Shown here one piece after another: positions 31,961 through 41,568 of a stretch of 64,000 nucleotides of DNA. How positions within the stretch are numbered: the stretch's first letter is position 1; each line of letters opens with the position of its first letter. The stretch covers positions 156,981 through 220,980 of the forward strand of contig JADJRI010000006.1 of NCBI GenBank assembly GCA_016712275.1, given 5' to 3'. The notes under the pieces were generated by a model that made no database searches, had not been told where the DNA came from, and worked only from the letters and a program-made list of their open reading frames with translations. The DNA is from Planctomycetota bacterium. GTDB taxonomy: Bacteria; Planctomycetota; Phycisphaerae; UBA1845; UTPLA1. Position numbers and translations under genes: made by a program.

Positions 31961-32431
31961 GTGAACAAAAAACTGTATGCGGTTATTGTGGGATTCATCT
32001 CGCTCGGTGTTGTTGACGCAATGTTTGAGACGGCGCAAGCTTGTGATTTCTCGACTTGTGGTATTGGATTCTCATGCAGGTGGTATCCAGCATATGGCTA
32101 CAGCTCCTGTCCAAGTACGGAAGTCGATGGGATTTGCGCTATGCTCACGAACCCGGTTCGATGCGAAACGGTGATTGAGAAGTACGAAAGTGAGAATACC
32201 TACAAAGTTGTCGGCGAACTTGGTCGACCATCTGGTGAATGCAGCCAGATTCCATGTGGCGAATGCACAACCTCATTTCGACTCAGGGCCTGTGGTTACT
32301 ACTATCAGTGCTCTCCTGAATATGATGAGGAAGATAATATTATTGGGTGTGTTTGGGAAATATGCCAAACTGTCAGCGACGCCGGTTATTTCATGCTCGA
32401 TAACTATTATGAGTGTTGTAATTGGTCATAG
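31961..32431 (+). CDS. small Cys-rich secreted protein, unknown
   Basis: Protein of 156 residues. I start it at GTG 31961 because GGGAG lies nine bases upstream and a signal peptide follows (NKKLYAVIVGFISLGVVDAM, then ETAQA). The longer open frame from 31799 runs through the poly-G tract and is not credible. The mature part of about 125 residues has fifteen cysteines, for example CDFSTC, CSQIPCGEC and YYECC, so it is probably disulfide-rich and extracytoplasmic. Base composition is clearly AT-richer than that of most of the window. No family was recognised. It is followed 38 bases later by a second unrecognised gene. Confidence 0.6.
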   Translation: MNKKLYAVIVGFISLGVVDAMFETAQACDFSTCGIGFSCRWYPAYGYSSCPSTEVDGICAMLTNPVRCETVIEKYESENTYKVVGELGRPSGECSQIPCGECTTSFRLRACGYYYQCSPEYDEEDNIIGCVWEICQTVSDAGYFMLDNYYECCNWS

Positions 32432-32469
32432 TCGCCGTTTGGTAGATAGGCCGACATGAGGAAATATCA

Positions 32470-33792
32470 ATGAGTACTCTGCTGTTCATCTTGTGCATTG
32501 CGATGAGAGTTGAACCGCTGCCGGCCGTACCGTCGGAGCTCCATCAAGGATTCCGTCAAAGATGTGACTTTCGCTCGGCGAAGTTCGTCTACAAGCACAC
32601 GGAAGTTCGACCTGGGCGGGCGCATAGAATCAAGAATATGGAGCAACTCAGCGTAGGCAACGACATCATGCAGGCGGACAAAGGTGATGACGACGGAATT
32701 CGTCTCAAAGATCCTGTCAGCGGGTCGCCGTTGCTGGGTTTGGACGGTGCATGCAATAGCAAGTTCTACGTCATAAGGCATGATCCAAAGGAGACCTGGT
32801 CGAGAACAGATGGGTTGGGATATGCTAATTTGTCCGAAAATAAACTATCAACCGTTTTTCAAGACGTTCGCCTGGTTGGGATTGCACCTTGGTCTTCTCA
32901 GAACACGACATTGAACGAGCAAATCCACACGCTGGATACATTTCCTTTCAAGAAATGGGAAAAATCGATTGAGAATGATGTTATCGTCTTCACCGGCTGG
33001 TTTGATGATGGCGAGAATAATGAGCGCGCTTATGAATGGCATCTTGATCCTGCGCGGGACATGATTATTCTAAAGGTAGTGTCGCTCAGTAAGCGACACG
33101 GCACGATTCGGCGCAGCGTCCTCTTTGATAACCAATATAAAAAAGTTGATGGCATATGGTGGCCCGAGTCGGTCATGATGAAGTATGGAAGAGGACTGAG
33201 CCGTCGAATTGATTATAAAGAGGTCAGCTTCAATGATAAGTCGCACCCCAAGAAAATCACTGCCGATGCCATGGGTCTTCCCGTCGGTCAAACCGTGCGG
33301 CTCTCAGGCGAAGGCATGAGAGTCATGCGCTACGCGGGACAAGGCCTGACGATGTCTGAAGAGGAATTCAAGAGCAGAGAATCCACGTTGGATCTGGGTG
33401 CGCTGGAACGATACAGGCTTGATCAACGGACTTTGGGAGTCGGGGACTATCCGACATGGTGGAACGAGGCCGGGGCCGACTTCGGATTGTCAGCCCGGCG
33501 GCACGATCCCGATGCATGGGAGGCGTATGTGCGTCGCTGGAAACTGCGGCATACCCATGACACACCGCATCCGCTCGGCCAGAACCAAGTCACCGCGGCC
33601 GATGCCCTGCTCAAGCAATGCCGTGATCGTGCCCAGAATTTGCTAAAGAAAGCCGAGAAGACCAAGCAGGATCAGGCGGTGACTGACAAGAAATTGTCGG
33701 GAATTTTCGATGAGCTCAAAAGGCGGCTCGATGGCATTCTCGCATCGAAACAAACCGCCGCGGAAGTCAAAGCAGATGTCGCGTCAGAATAG
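32470..33792 (+). CDS. hypothetical protein
   Basis: Protein of 440 residues. The start ATG 32470 has GAGGAAAT at good spacing. A short hydrophobic N-terminus (MSTLLFILCIAMRVEPLPA) may be a signal peptide. The middle resembles the beta-rich LolA/outer-membrane-lipoprotein-like fold: paired strands such as IVFTGWFDDG, MIILKVVSLSK and DGIWWPESVMMKYG. The last 100 residues are charged and helical (LLKKAEKTKQDQAVTDKKLS). The function was not recognised. The 5' two thirds share the AT-rich composition of the upstream Cys-rich gene, which hints at joint acquisition. Confidence 0.6.
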   Translation: MSTLLFILCIAMRVEPLPAVPSELHQGFRQRCDFRSAKFVYKHTEVRPGRAHRIKNMEQLSVGNDIMQADKGDDDGIRLKDPVSGSPLLGLDGACNSKFYVIRHDPKETWSRTDGLGYANLSENKLSTVFQDVRLVGIAPWSSQNTTLNEQIHTLDTFPFKKWEKSIENDVIVFTGWFDDGENNERAYEWHLDPARDMIILKVVSLSKRHGTIRRSVLFDNQYKKVDGIWWPESVMMKYGRGLSRRIDYKEVSFNDKSHPKKITADAMGLPVGQTVRLSGEGMRVMRYAGQGLTMSEEEFKSRESTLDLGALERYRLDQRTLGVGDYPTWWNEAGADFGLSARRHDPDAWEAYVRRWKLRHTHDTPHPLGQNQVTAADALLKQCRDRAQNLLKKAEKTKQDQAVTDKKLSGIFDELKRRLDGILASKQTAAEVKADVASE

Positions 33793-33805
33793 AAAAGCGG
33801 ACGAA

Positions 33806-35752
33806 TCAATGCCGCACATCTTCCAGATAGGTATATCCCTTGAGCCCCTCTTCATAAAACCGAAGCAATTCCGCGCTTTCGCGGAAGTTGATGCGTTTGT
33901 CGCGCACGGCCCGTTCCACTGTTTGTCGCAATCGGGCGACAAGATTTTCCGGTGAGAACTGCACGTATTGCAGCACCTCGCCGACCGTATCGCCGTCGAT
34001 GACGTGCTCGATGAAGTACTGGCCGTCGTCTTTCACCGAAACATGCACCGCGTTGGTGTCGCCGAAGAGGTTGTGCATGTCGCCGAGAATTTCCTGATAG
34101 GCTCCCGTCAGGAAGATGCCGAGCATGTATTCATCGCCATTGCTCAGGGGGTGCAGTTCAAGCGTCGTCTTTACGTCGCGCAGGTCGATGAATTTGTCGA
34201 TCTTGCCGTCCGAGTCGCAGGTGATGTCGGCGAGGATGGCCCGCGTCGTCGGCTCTTCGTTGAGCCGGTGAATTGGCATGATCGGCAGAAGCTGGCCCAC
34301 GGCCCAGCAGTCCGGCACCGACTGGAAAATTGAAAAATTGCCGTGGTAGGTGACGGCCAGTTGCGCTTCCAGCCCCTGCAATTCATCGGGCACATAGTCC
34401 TTCTCGCGAATGATGCGCAGAAGTTTTCGGCAGGCCGAGCAGAAGACCGACTCCATGATGGCGCAATCCTTCAGCGTGAGATAGCCGAGCTTGAAGAGCG
34501 TCATTCCCTCGTCACGCAGGGCCAGGGCATCGTGATAGGCCTCCTGAAAATTCTTGGCGGTGATCGAATCGTGGGTCTCCAGCATGTTGTGCATGACATG
34601 GTGCGACTCGTCGGGCAGGGACTGTGGCACCGGCGCCTGCGAAAGCTCCGTCGTGCCGAGCACGTTGAAAATGAGCGCCGTGTGATGGGCCGTGATGCCG
34701 CGGCCGCTTTCCGTCACCAGGGTGGGATGCGGGATTTCCGCGCTGTTGCATGCCTGGCCGATGGCATCGACCACGTCCGACACATACTCATCCATCGAGT
34801 AATTCGCGCTGGAGTCGAAGGTGCTGCTGCTGCCGTCGTAATCCACCGCCATGCCGCCGCCGACATCGAAGTACTTCAGGCCGGCCCCCAGCTTGGCAAG
34901 CTCGGTATAGATGCGGCTGGCCTCCGCGAGCGCGTCCTTGATCATGCGAATGTTGGTGATCTGGCTGCCGAGGTGGAAGTGCGTGAGAACGAGGCATTTC
35001 AACATGCCGGCCTGTTCCAGCAATTCGACGCCGCGGAGCATTTCAGTCAGCGTCAGGCCGAATTTCGATTTGGCCCCGCCCGATTCCTGCCATCGACCCG
35101 ATCCGCGGGCCGCCAGTTTCGCCCGGAAGCCGATGAGCGGCGAAACGCCCAGCGCGGCCGCTCGCTCCAGAATGCGCGGCAACTCGCCGAATTCCTCAAC
35201 GACGATAACGACCGGTTTGCCCAGCTTGGTGCCCCACAGGGCCGTCTCGATGTATTCGATGTCTTTGTAGCCGTTGCAGATGATCAGCGGATCGGGCGAA
35301 TCCAGCATGGCCAGAACCGCAAGCAGCTCCGGCTTCGAGCCCGCCTCCAGCCCGAATTTATATTGCTCGCCATATCGGACGATCTCTTCGACCACATGGC
35401 GTTGCTGGTTCACCTTGATGGGATAGACGCCCATGAATTCGCCGGTGTATTCGTGCTCGGCAAAGGCCTTGGCGAATGCCTTGTTGAGTTGCTCGATGCG
35501 CGTGCGAAGGATATCGGAAAAGCGGATGAGCATCGGAAGCTCGATGCCGCGCTCGCATAATTCGTCCACCAGTTCCTTCAGGTCGAAGGCGGGCCCTTCG
35601 GCTCCGCGCGGGCTGATGGCGACGTTTCCCCGTTCATTTACCGAGAAAAACCCTGCGCCCCACTTGCGAACGTTGTATAAATCGATGGAGTCCTCGATGG
35701 TCCATTTGTGCAACAGATCGGAACGAGGTGCGGTTTTCGTCATGCTGGCCAT
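33806..35752 (-). CDS. speA: biosynthetic arginine decarboxylase
   Basis: PLP-dependent decarboxylase of fold III type converting arginine to agmatine in polyamine synthesis. The PLP lysine lies in GVYPIKVNQQRHVVEEIVRY. Further landmarks are LVLTHFHLGSQITNIRMIKD, the glycine-rich FDVGGGMAVDYDGS and the active-site segment MLETHDSITAKNFQEAYHDA. At about 648 residues the length fits bacterial SpeA. The frame is open to 35797, but ATG 35752 has TTTGGAGGA ten bases upstream and is chosen as the start. Confidence 0.95.
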   Translation of the reverse strand: MASMTKTAPRSDLLHKWTIEDSIDLYNVRKWGAGFFSVNERGNVAISPRGAEGPAFDLKELVDELCERGIELPMLIRFSDILRTRIEQLNKAFAKAFAEHEYTGEFMGVYPIKVNQQRHVVEEIVRYGEQYKFGLEAGSKPELLAVLAMLDSPDPLIICNGYKDIEYIETALWGTKLGKPVVIVVEEFGELPRILERAAALGVSPLIGFRAKLAARGSGRWQESGGAKSKFGLTLTEMLRGVELLEQAGMLKCLVLTHFHLGSQITNIRMIKDALAEASRIYTELAKLGAGLKYFDVGGGMAVDYDGSSSTFDSSANYSMDEYVSDVVDAIGQACNSAEIPHPTLVTESGRGITAHHTALIFNVLGTTELSQAPVPQSLPDESHHVMHNMLETHDSITAKNFQEAYHDALALRDEGMTLFKLGYLTLKDCAIMESVFCSACRKLLRIIREKDYVPDELQGLEAQLAVTYHGNFSIFQSVPDCWAVGQLLPIMPIHRLNEEPTTRAILADITCDSDGKIDKFIDLRDVKTTLELHPLSNGDEYMLGIFLTGAYQEILGDMHNLFGDTNAVHVSVKDDGQYFIEHVIDGDTVGEVLQYVQFSPENLVARLRQTVERAVRDKRINFRESAELLRFYEEGLKGYTYLEDVRH

Positions 35753-35797
35753 CGAGTGGCTTCCTCCAAAGGGATCGGGCGCGGTCATCAACAACAA

Positions 35798-36315
35798 CGG
35801 CCGGCGGAATACTCTTCATTCTTTCGGGCGAAACGATTTCGCATTTTAGCAGACGATGGTTTGCGAATCGAGGGCAAGTCCCGATTTTCCGCATTAAGAG
35901 TCTGACGGAGGCTGTGAAGTGTTGGGGGCCTCGAACCCGGGCGAGGAACCGCTGAACCGGCCCAGTGCTTTTTTTGAGTCTGACCAGCGAGCAGCAAATA
36001 ATAATGCGGATAACGTCGTCTGAGTCGCATTGGTCGTGTTTGAACATTCGTGGACGAGTGCGGAGTCACGCCCCTCGCAAAGTCGGCCGCCGGCCGAAAG
36101 CTTCCCGTCAAGCAGCGGGATTCGGCAAGACGCGCCATGGGCCGCACAATGGAATGACCGGATCGGCCAGTCCGGCCGGCCTCGGTTTCGATTGATCTGC
36201 GAATTGAGCCGTGCGTAACCGCGCGGCCACGATTTGTGCCAATTAGATGGCACACTTTCTCTGAGAAAAGCCGCAATTGTGGAACAAATGTGAAGGGCGG
36301 CGTCCCAACCGGGAT
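35798..36315. other. intergenic region
   Basis: No supported gene. Long open frames on both strands lack recognisable proteins and ribosome sites. Confidence 0.3.
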
Positions 36316-36513
36316 TCAAAACCCGAAAAACTTCAATAGGGCGTCGTCCTCGCGAACAGTCGGATCCGTCAGCGGCGGAATCGGGCTTGCGAATACATGC
36401 GGCCTTTTGGTCGCCGGTCGATTCTGCTGCTCGCGCGAACCCAGCCGTGTCGCGGTCGAGATCGTCTGGCGGCGTGGCTTGCTCGTCGGGGCATTGTGTC
36501 TGGCAATCAACAT
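36316..36513 (-). CDS. small basic hypothetical protein
   Basis: Open frame of 65 residues starting MLIARHNAPTSKPRRQTIS and ending REDDALLKFFGF. The main support is an AGGAGA eight bases before the ATG. The protein is Arg/Pro-rich, without a membrane segment, and was not recognised. It could be a chance frame in an otherwise empty 830-base gap. Confidence 0.3.
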   Translation of the reverse strand: MLIARHNAPTSKPRRQTISTATRLGSREQQNRPATKRPHVFASPIPPLTDPTVREDDALLKFFGF

Positions 36514-36661
36514 GTCGATTTCTCCTGCATCGTGACCGGGCCGGCCATCCTGCCGCCACCCTTACAAACGAATTTCCCGCGTCGAGCCCTTAATCGTCCA
36601 TTACAATTCCGGTACGCTTTGCACCGTGGACGCCGATCGCCGAGCGAGTACAACTATTACG

Positions 36662-37561
36662 ATGAATGCGGACACCGATTCGTTTCATAAAGCCGTTTTG
36701 CCGCCGATCGCCGCGACCATCGCAAGTCTTCGGGAACAAGTGCAAAAGGCCCGTCAGGCTGGTCGAACGATTGGATTCGTACCGACGATGGGGGCTCTGC
36801 ATGACGGGCACGCCAGTTTGATCGAGGCCGCGAAGTCCGCACGAACATTTTGTGTCGTGAGTATTTACGTCAATCCCACGCAGTTTGCGCCAAACGAAGA
36901 CCTTGCCGCTTATCCGCGGACCATGGACGCGGATCGGGCAAAATGCGGGCGGGCTGGGGCAGAACTGATTTTCGCACCGGCGGATTCGGAAATGTATCCC
37001 CTTGGGGAGCAGACTCGCGTCAAACCGGGAATCCTCGCAGACCGAATGTGCGGTCTTTTTCGGCCGGGTCATTTTGAGGGCGTCTGCACGGTTGTTGCCA
37101 AGTTACTCAACATTGTGCAGCCGGATATCGCCTTTTTTGGTCAAAAAGACGCCCAGCAGGCGTTGATTATTCAAAAGATGGTCGATGACCTACGCATACC
37201 TGTTCTGATCCAGGTGTGCCCGATCGTGCGGGAGGCTGACGGACTCGCGATGTCCAGCAGGAATGCGTATCTTTCCCCAGAAGAGCGACGGCAAGCTCTG
37301 TGTTTAAATCATGCCTTGACGCTCGGCCGCGATCGACTGTTGGCCGGTGAGAAAGACATGCAGTCGATTACTTCATCGATGAGAGATGAGATTTGTCGCG
37401 TCGTTCATTTCCATGGCGGCACGGTGAGCATCGACTATGTCGAAATCAATGATGCCGTGACCCTCGTTCCGCGTGATGCGCCGTTTGGGCGAATGCTGCT
37501 GGCCGGGGCGGTGCGAATCGGAAAAACGCGGTTGATTGACAATATGATTGTGGATGTGTGA
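36662..37561 (+). CDS. panC: pantothenate synthetase (pantoate--beta-alanine ligase)
   Basis: Joins pantoate and beta-alanine using ATP in pantothenate/CoA synthesis. The nucleotide-binding PTMGALHDGHASLI carries the HxGH-type motif. SIYVNPTQF and FRPGHFEGVCTVVAKLLNIV are substrate-binding blocks, and FFGQKDAQQ and AMSSRNAYLSPEER hold the KMSKS-like region. At about 299 residues the length is normal. ATG 36662 is chosen. A GTG at 36626 would add twelve residues. No panB or panD is adjacent. Confidence 0.95.
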   Translation: MNADTDSFHKAVLPPIAATIASLREQVQKARQAGRTIGFVPTMGALHDGHASLIEAAKSARTFCVVSIYVNPTQFAPNEDLAAYPRTMDADRAKCGRAGAELIFAPADSEMYPLGEQTRVKPGILADRMCGLFRPGHFEGVCTVVAKLLNIVQPDIAFFGQKDAQQALIIQKMVDDLRIPVLIQVCPIVREADGLAMSSRNAYLSPEERRQALCLNHALTLGRDRLLAGEKDMQSITSSMRDEICRVVHFHGGTVSIDYVEINDAVTLVPRDAPFGRMLLAGAVRIGKTRLIDNMIVDV

Positions 37562-37652
37562 AACAGTTGCTGGCCCGCGCCACCGGAGGGCGGACCGGAA
37601 ACGGCGATTCGACGAGCGAATCGCATAACCTGAAACTCGAAACGCTGAGCCT

Positions 37653-38909
37653 ATGTACCCAACCATGTTTCAAATCCCGATGCCAGATTGGATGCCCCAG
37701 TGGCTCCACTCTTTCGGGGACGTCAAAAGCTACGGCGTCATGATGATGATCGCCTTTCTGACCGGCATCTGGCTGGCCTGTCGTCGGGCATTTCGTTCGC
37801 AGGCCGACCCCGACATTGTGCTGAATATCGGCTTTCTTGCGCTGATATTCGGCGTGGCCGGCGCGCGGGCGATGTTTGTCATCCACTATTGGGACACGCG
37901 ATTCGCCAATACGCCCGATCCGATTGCCGCCATTTTTGATATTCGGGCCGGTGGCTTGGAGTTCTGGGGCGGACCGATTGCGGTGATTCCGGTCTTGATC
38001 ATCTATCTGCGGTTCATTGCGAAAGTCTCGGTTCGCTGGTATCTGGATATTACTGCTCCTTCACTTGCGTGGGGGCTGGCCATCACGCGTATCGGGTGTT
38101 TTCTGAATGGATGCTGTTGGGGCGCCGTCTGTGTCGATCAGCACGATCCTGCGGGAGACAAGGCCATGGTTCCCTGGGCCGTTCGATTTCCCTATGGCAG
38201 CCCGGCCATGCGCCAGCAATTCGAGTTCGGCCAACTGACCTTGCCGAAGGAACTGATTTATTCACTTTCATCGGGTCAGTGCTTTCCCCTTCCGCGCGAA
38301 TATGTGGAAAAGGCGCTTCAGGACAACGGCGCGACACGCAAAAAACTGGAAGCAGCCCGCGCTGCGGCGGAGGCCGAGCTTCAGTCCGCGAAAGAGAGCG
38401 GCGTCGACGCGGCCATGCAAAACGAACTTGCGGCCCGTCGCCGCGCGGCCAGCGAAAAACTGGTGGATTTCCTTCGCAACAGCGAGATCGGCATTGTCGA
38501 GAAACAGTGCATTCAATATGGACTGTCTGCGGCGCAATTGTCCGATCTGACCAAGCACTTTCATTCAAAGCCGGTGCATCCGACGCAGTTGTATGCGGTC
38601 ATCAACGCCTTTCTTATTTCGTGGTTGTTGTCCACTTTGTTTTACTATCGCAAGCGACATGGCATCCTTCTGGGCTGGTTCCTGTTGATCTACTCGGTGG
38701 CGCGGGTGTTTGAAGAGGCCGTCAGGCAGGACAACCCGCTGGATATTGGCGGCGTGACAATCTCGCAGGCTGTCAGCATCGTGACATTTCTGGTTGGTTT
38801 GGGTTGGATGATCTTGATGTATCGATTGCCAATGACAAGCCCGCGTGCGGTGAAGTTCGAGCTACCGCCCGAAGAAACATCGCCGCCCAAGGCGAAGCCG
38901 GCGAAGTAA
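37653..38909 (+). CDS. lgt: prolipoprotein diacylglyceryl transferase with large insertion
   Basis: Inner-membrane enzyme that moves diacylglycerol from phosphatidylglycerol to the lipobox Cys of prolipoproteins. It matches the Lgt core: SYGVMMMIAFLTGIW helix, GGLEFWGGPI (about 100-109), RIGCFLNGCCWG (146-157) and the HPTQLYA motif (309-315), followed by the last helices. It is 418 residues against roughly 260-300 in typical Lgt. Residues about 185-305 are an inserted, partly coiled-coil segment (KKLEAARAAAEAELQSAKE). It serves the several lipobox proteins in the window. Confidence 0.92.
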   Translation: MYPTMFQIPMPDWMPQWLHSFGDVKSYGVMMMIAFLTGIWLACRRAFRSQADPDIVLNIGFLALIFGVAGARAMFVIHYWDTRFANTPDPIAAIFDIRAGGLEFWGGPIAVIPVLIIYLRFIAKVSVRWYLDITAPSLAWGLAITRIGCFLNGCCWGAVCVDQHDPAGDKAMVPWAVRFPYGSPAMRQQFEFGQLTLPKELIYSLSSGQCFPLPREYVEKALQDNGATRKKLEAARAAAEAELQSAKESGVDAAMQNELAARRRAASEKLVDFLRNSEIGIVEKQCIQYGLSAAQLSDLTKHFHSKPVHPTQLYAVINAFLISWLLSTLFYYRKRHGILLGWFLLIYSVARVFEEAVRQDNPLDIGGVTISQAVSIVTFLVGLGWMILMYRLPMTSPRAVKFELPPEETSPPKAKPAK

Positions 38910-38966
38910 GACAGGAGCCGCACGACAGGAAACGAACTGCGGCATGAGGGATTTTGCGTCGCAAAC

Positions 38967-39019
38967 TCGGGTACCGGTAAAGTTTGATGTAATTCCCCAG
39001 CCGGGGTCGGTTTTTCCAC
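38967..39019 (+). repeat. conserved 53-nt intergenic element, copy 2
   Basis: Aligns with 8294-8345 (43 of 53 columns identical). It sits between lgt and the TGCA array, with gtttgatg, aattcc and agccgggg conserved. Confidence 0.5.
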
Positions 39020-39036
39020 TTCAAATTTTATAAGCA

Positions 39037-39108
39037 TGCAAACTCGGCGATTTGTTGCAATTCCCCCATGGTGCAAATACAATGCACAGTAATTGCACTT
39101 TGGATGCA
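39037..39108. promoter_or_regulatory. phased TGCA array
   Basis: TGCA occurs at 39037, 39056, 39072, 39083, 39094 and 39105. The last four are spaced exactly 11 bp, about one helical turn, just upstream of the small His/Cys-rich membrane gene. This is compatible with a multi-site operator. Confidence 0.4.
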
Positions 39109-39133
39109 ATGTGGATTTTGTTTGTGTGAACTC

Positions 39134-39418
39134 ATGCGTCGTACGTTTGCCTGCCTGGTACTCGCTGCGTTTCTCGCCGTGTCAACCGGCGCGACGAGCC
39201 TCCTGCATGCCCATCACGACGGCCATTCCTGCGCGCCGCAGGATTGCAAGACTTGTCATTTCATCAAGGCCGCATCTGCCTTGGTTGCGGCTTTGGTGGT
39301 TCTGTTCGTCCTGCATCTGGACGATGCACGTTCCAGCCGTGTACATGCCGCGGTTGTACCCACGTGGCGACGGCGAGTCGAACGGTTAGCCGCGCCTCGG
39401 GCGCCTCCATTTCATTAG
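39134..39418 (+). CDS. small membrane protein with His/Cys-rich loop, metal-type
   Basis: Protein of 94 residues. An N-terminal hydrophobic segment (TFACLVLAAFLAVSTGATSL) is followed by an extracytoplasmic loop HAHHDGHSCAPQDCKTCHF dense in His and Cys, then a helix ALVAALVVLFVLHL, a basic stretch and the end RLAAPRAPPFH. The layout resembles DUF2946/CopL-like small proteins found near copper or zinc genes, with the closing RAPP motif. Metal binding is inferred from the loop. ATG 39134 is chosen as the start because it opens the signal-like segment. Confidence 0.6.
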   Translation: MRRTFACLVLAAFLAVSTGATSLLHAHHDGHSCAPQDCKTCHFIKAASALVAALVVLFVLHLDDARSSRVHAAVVPTWRRRVERLAAPRAPPFH

Positions 39419-39749
39419 GATTTCCGGCTCATTCCGCGAACATGGATTTTCTGCGCGCAAGGTCTGCGCTCAGCGAACCTATTGTTCGGCGCAAGTGTCT
39501 TCGCGCTTTCATGCGGCGACGGCGATGCCGTGCGAATGAATCGATCCAATTCGGCGTTTTCCCGGTTCTTTGCATTTGAAGCCGCTCAATTGCGCTCCCG
39601 CTGGCCTTTTTGATCCGTTGGGATCTGGAATCAGTCGGTGCCACGTTCGATTGCGATGCTACGGCCGGTAACCGCCAAGAATTTGATCCTTCATTCCCAT
39701 CTGGTTCAGTGTCTGAATTGAACTCCAGTTTTGGTTACGGAAGATTCCC
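39419..39749. other. intergenic region
   Basis: Nothing supported. Probably a leader and promoter for the pseudopilin at 39750. Confidence 0.25.
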
Positions 39750-40468
39750 ATGAATTCAAGTTTCATTTTTCGTCGTGCATTTACGTTGATTGAACTGCTG
39801 GTCGTCATTGCGATCATCTCGATCCTCTTGGCGATTCTGCTGCCCTCGCTTAGTGCGGCCCGGGTGGCGGGGTATCGCACGTCGGCCGCCCGGAACATGG
39901 AGCAAATCGGTCTGGGCCTTAGCATGTATGCAGATGACAACGAAGGGTCGTTTCCTGAAACCACACATGGATTGCCCTTCAACCGTTCTTGGATTTTCAC
40001 GCTTAAGCCCTATGTCGGCAATGTGGACGAAATCCGGCTGTGCCCGATGGATCCCCACCGCGCCGAGCGGCTGGAAAATGACAGCTCCAGTTTTGTACTC
40101 AACGAGTATGTCTCGGTGGTCAACGTCGATCCGTTCGGCACGGTTGTGGATGACTATACAATCTCCATCGGCTCATTAGTCCGAGCACCACAATAACGAC
40201 CTTTGTGCTCGCGGACACCAGGTCTGTGAGCGTGTCATCGGATCACACCCATTCCCGGCAGTGGTTTTCGTCGCCGTCAGGGGATGCGTGGGCCTTGATT
40301 CGACAGGACATACAGCCGGACCGCTACCGCACCGGCGCGGTAGCTGCGGATGCGACAAACGGGTCGTCGAACTATTTGTTCGCGGACACGCATGTCGAGT
40401 CGATCAGCGCAAAGTCCATTAAGGGAAAGGCGGATGCACAGCAGAACTTCGCCAAGCCGCAGGGTTGA
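39750..40468 (+). CDS. type II secretion/pilin-like pseudopilin (frameshifted)
   Basis: The class III signal peptide and pilin helix are textbook: RRAFTLIELLVVIAIISIL, with the methylated Phe and Glu5. The globular part follows (RNMEQIGLGLSMYADDNEG). The frame stops at 40196. In the next frame the protein continues ISPSTTITTFVLADTRSV and ends with the family's H-X9-DG-like SSNYLFADTHVESISAKSIK at 40468. One missing base at 40171-40178 explains this. Such pseudopilins are numerous in Planctomycetota, and their roles are mostly unassigned. Confidence 0.75.
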
Positions 40469-40726
40469 GATGGACGCGTCGTCGTCAGGATGTCTTGGAG
40501 TTGAAGAGACAATATTCAAAGAAAGAGGTGATGCCGCACTTTGCGAAAAACGAACTCATGACCCGTCACGTTCGGCTATCCGGCGGAGCCGCGATGATGG
40601 TGTCCAGGCCAAGTGCCCGGGCACGAAGGCTCATGTCCGCCGTAAAAGGGAAAGAGTGCTTTTCGGAGGAGAGCAGCTTTCAAGAGTTAGGTTGTACTCA
40701 TTACTTTTGAAAAATGGAGAGAATTC

Positions 40727-41459
40727 ATGCAGTTTAAGATGTGTCTGGGCACACTCGCCCTTACGTTTTTGGTGCTCGGCACCGCAAGCAACGCGGTGGC
40801 CGACGTCGAGGAATGGACAGAAGGTCACGGCGATATCGGAATCGCCTATGAAGATGGATGGAACCTCCACATTCATGCCGAAGGCGCAACGATCGGCGGC
40901 GTTGAATACCTGGATCAGGAATTCGAAACCGGCGACGTGCGCATCGTGGTTCCCGCCCTCGCTGAAGCGATCAGGCCGGGCGGCGCCGAATGGGCGCCGA
41001 TCGGCGTGGGTGCGGGCCAGTCGTATTGGGCGATTTCGCAGACCGAGGTGGTCGGCGTTCCGTTTGTCGGCTTTGGTACCGAGGAGATCTCGGCGGGCGA
41101 TTTCGTCGGCGATCAACTCCAATCTGACGCTGACGAATGTCGTGTCGCCGAGTGGAACAGGCGTCTTTTCGCTTTTTCAGACCGATCTGTTCGGCACGCC
41201 GACATTTGCAATGTCGAACTTTAACGGCCTAGACGGCGGCGACGTGCTGTCACTCAACGCAGACGACCATGTACATGCCAACATGGCGTTCAGCGAAACC
41301 GGACTGTGGGCCGTCACGTTCGAAGCGTCCGGCACACATTCCGTCGATGGCTTCGTCAGCGGTGAAGCAACCTATTTCTTCAAGGTTGTGCCCGAGCCGG
41401 CCACAGCATGGTTAACGGCTGCGGGCTGCCTGCTGTTGCTTCGCCGGCGCGCCCGGTAG
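40727..41459 (+). CDS. PEP-CTERM surface protein, choice-of-anchor-M-like (frameshifted)
   Basis: Exported protein. The signal peptide MQFKMCLGTLALTFLVLGTA ends near NAVA. A beta-rich domain contains HGDIGIAYEDGWNLHIHAEG and ends with DDHVHANMAFSETGLWAVTF, the H.H.n..F...G.y.v pattern of the choice-of-anchor M domain. The C-terminus VPEPATAWLTAAGCLLLLRR is a PEP-CTERM sorting tail (motif, helix, Arg cluster). The frame is broken at 41114. Deleting that C joins GDFVGD to NSNLTLTNVVSPSGTGVF. The protein is probably processed by an exosortase-type system. A second protein of the same domain type follows. Confidence 0.75.
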
Positions 41460-41568
41460 TTGGATTGAGTATTTTCGCATCACAAGTGGAGGGCGAACGG
41501 CGTTTCCGATTTTCATCGGGACGCCGTCCCCCTCCGAGTGTGATTCACAAAGTGAAAGAGGATATCAA

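Noticed and set aside
34343..35560. 405-residue open frame opposite speA
   Set aside because: Antisense shadow of a clearly recognised gene, with no family resemblance.
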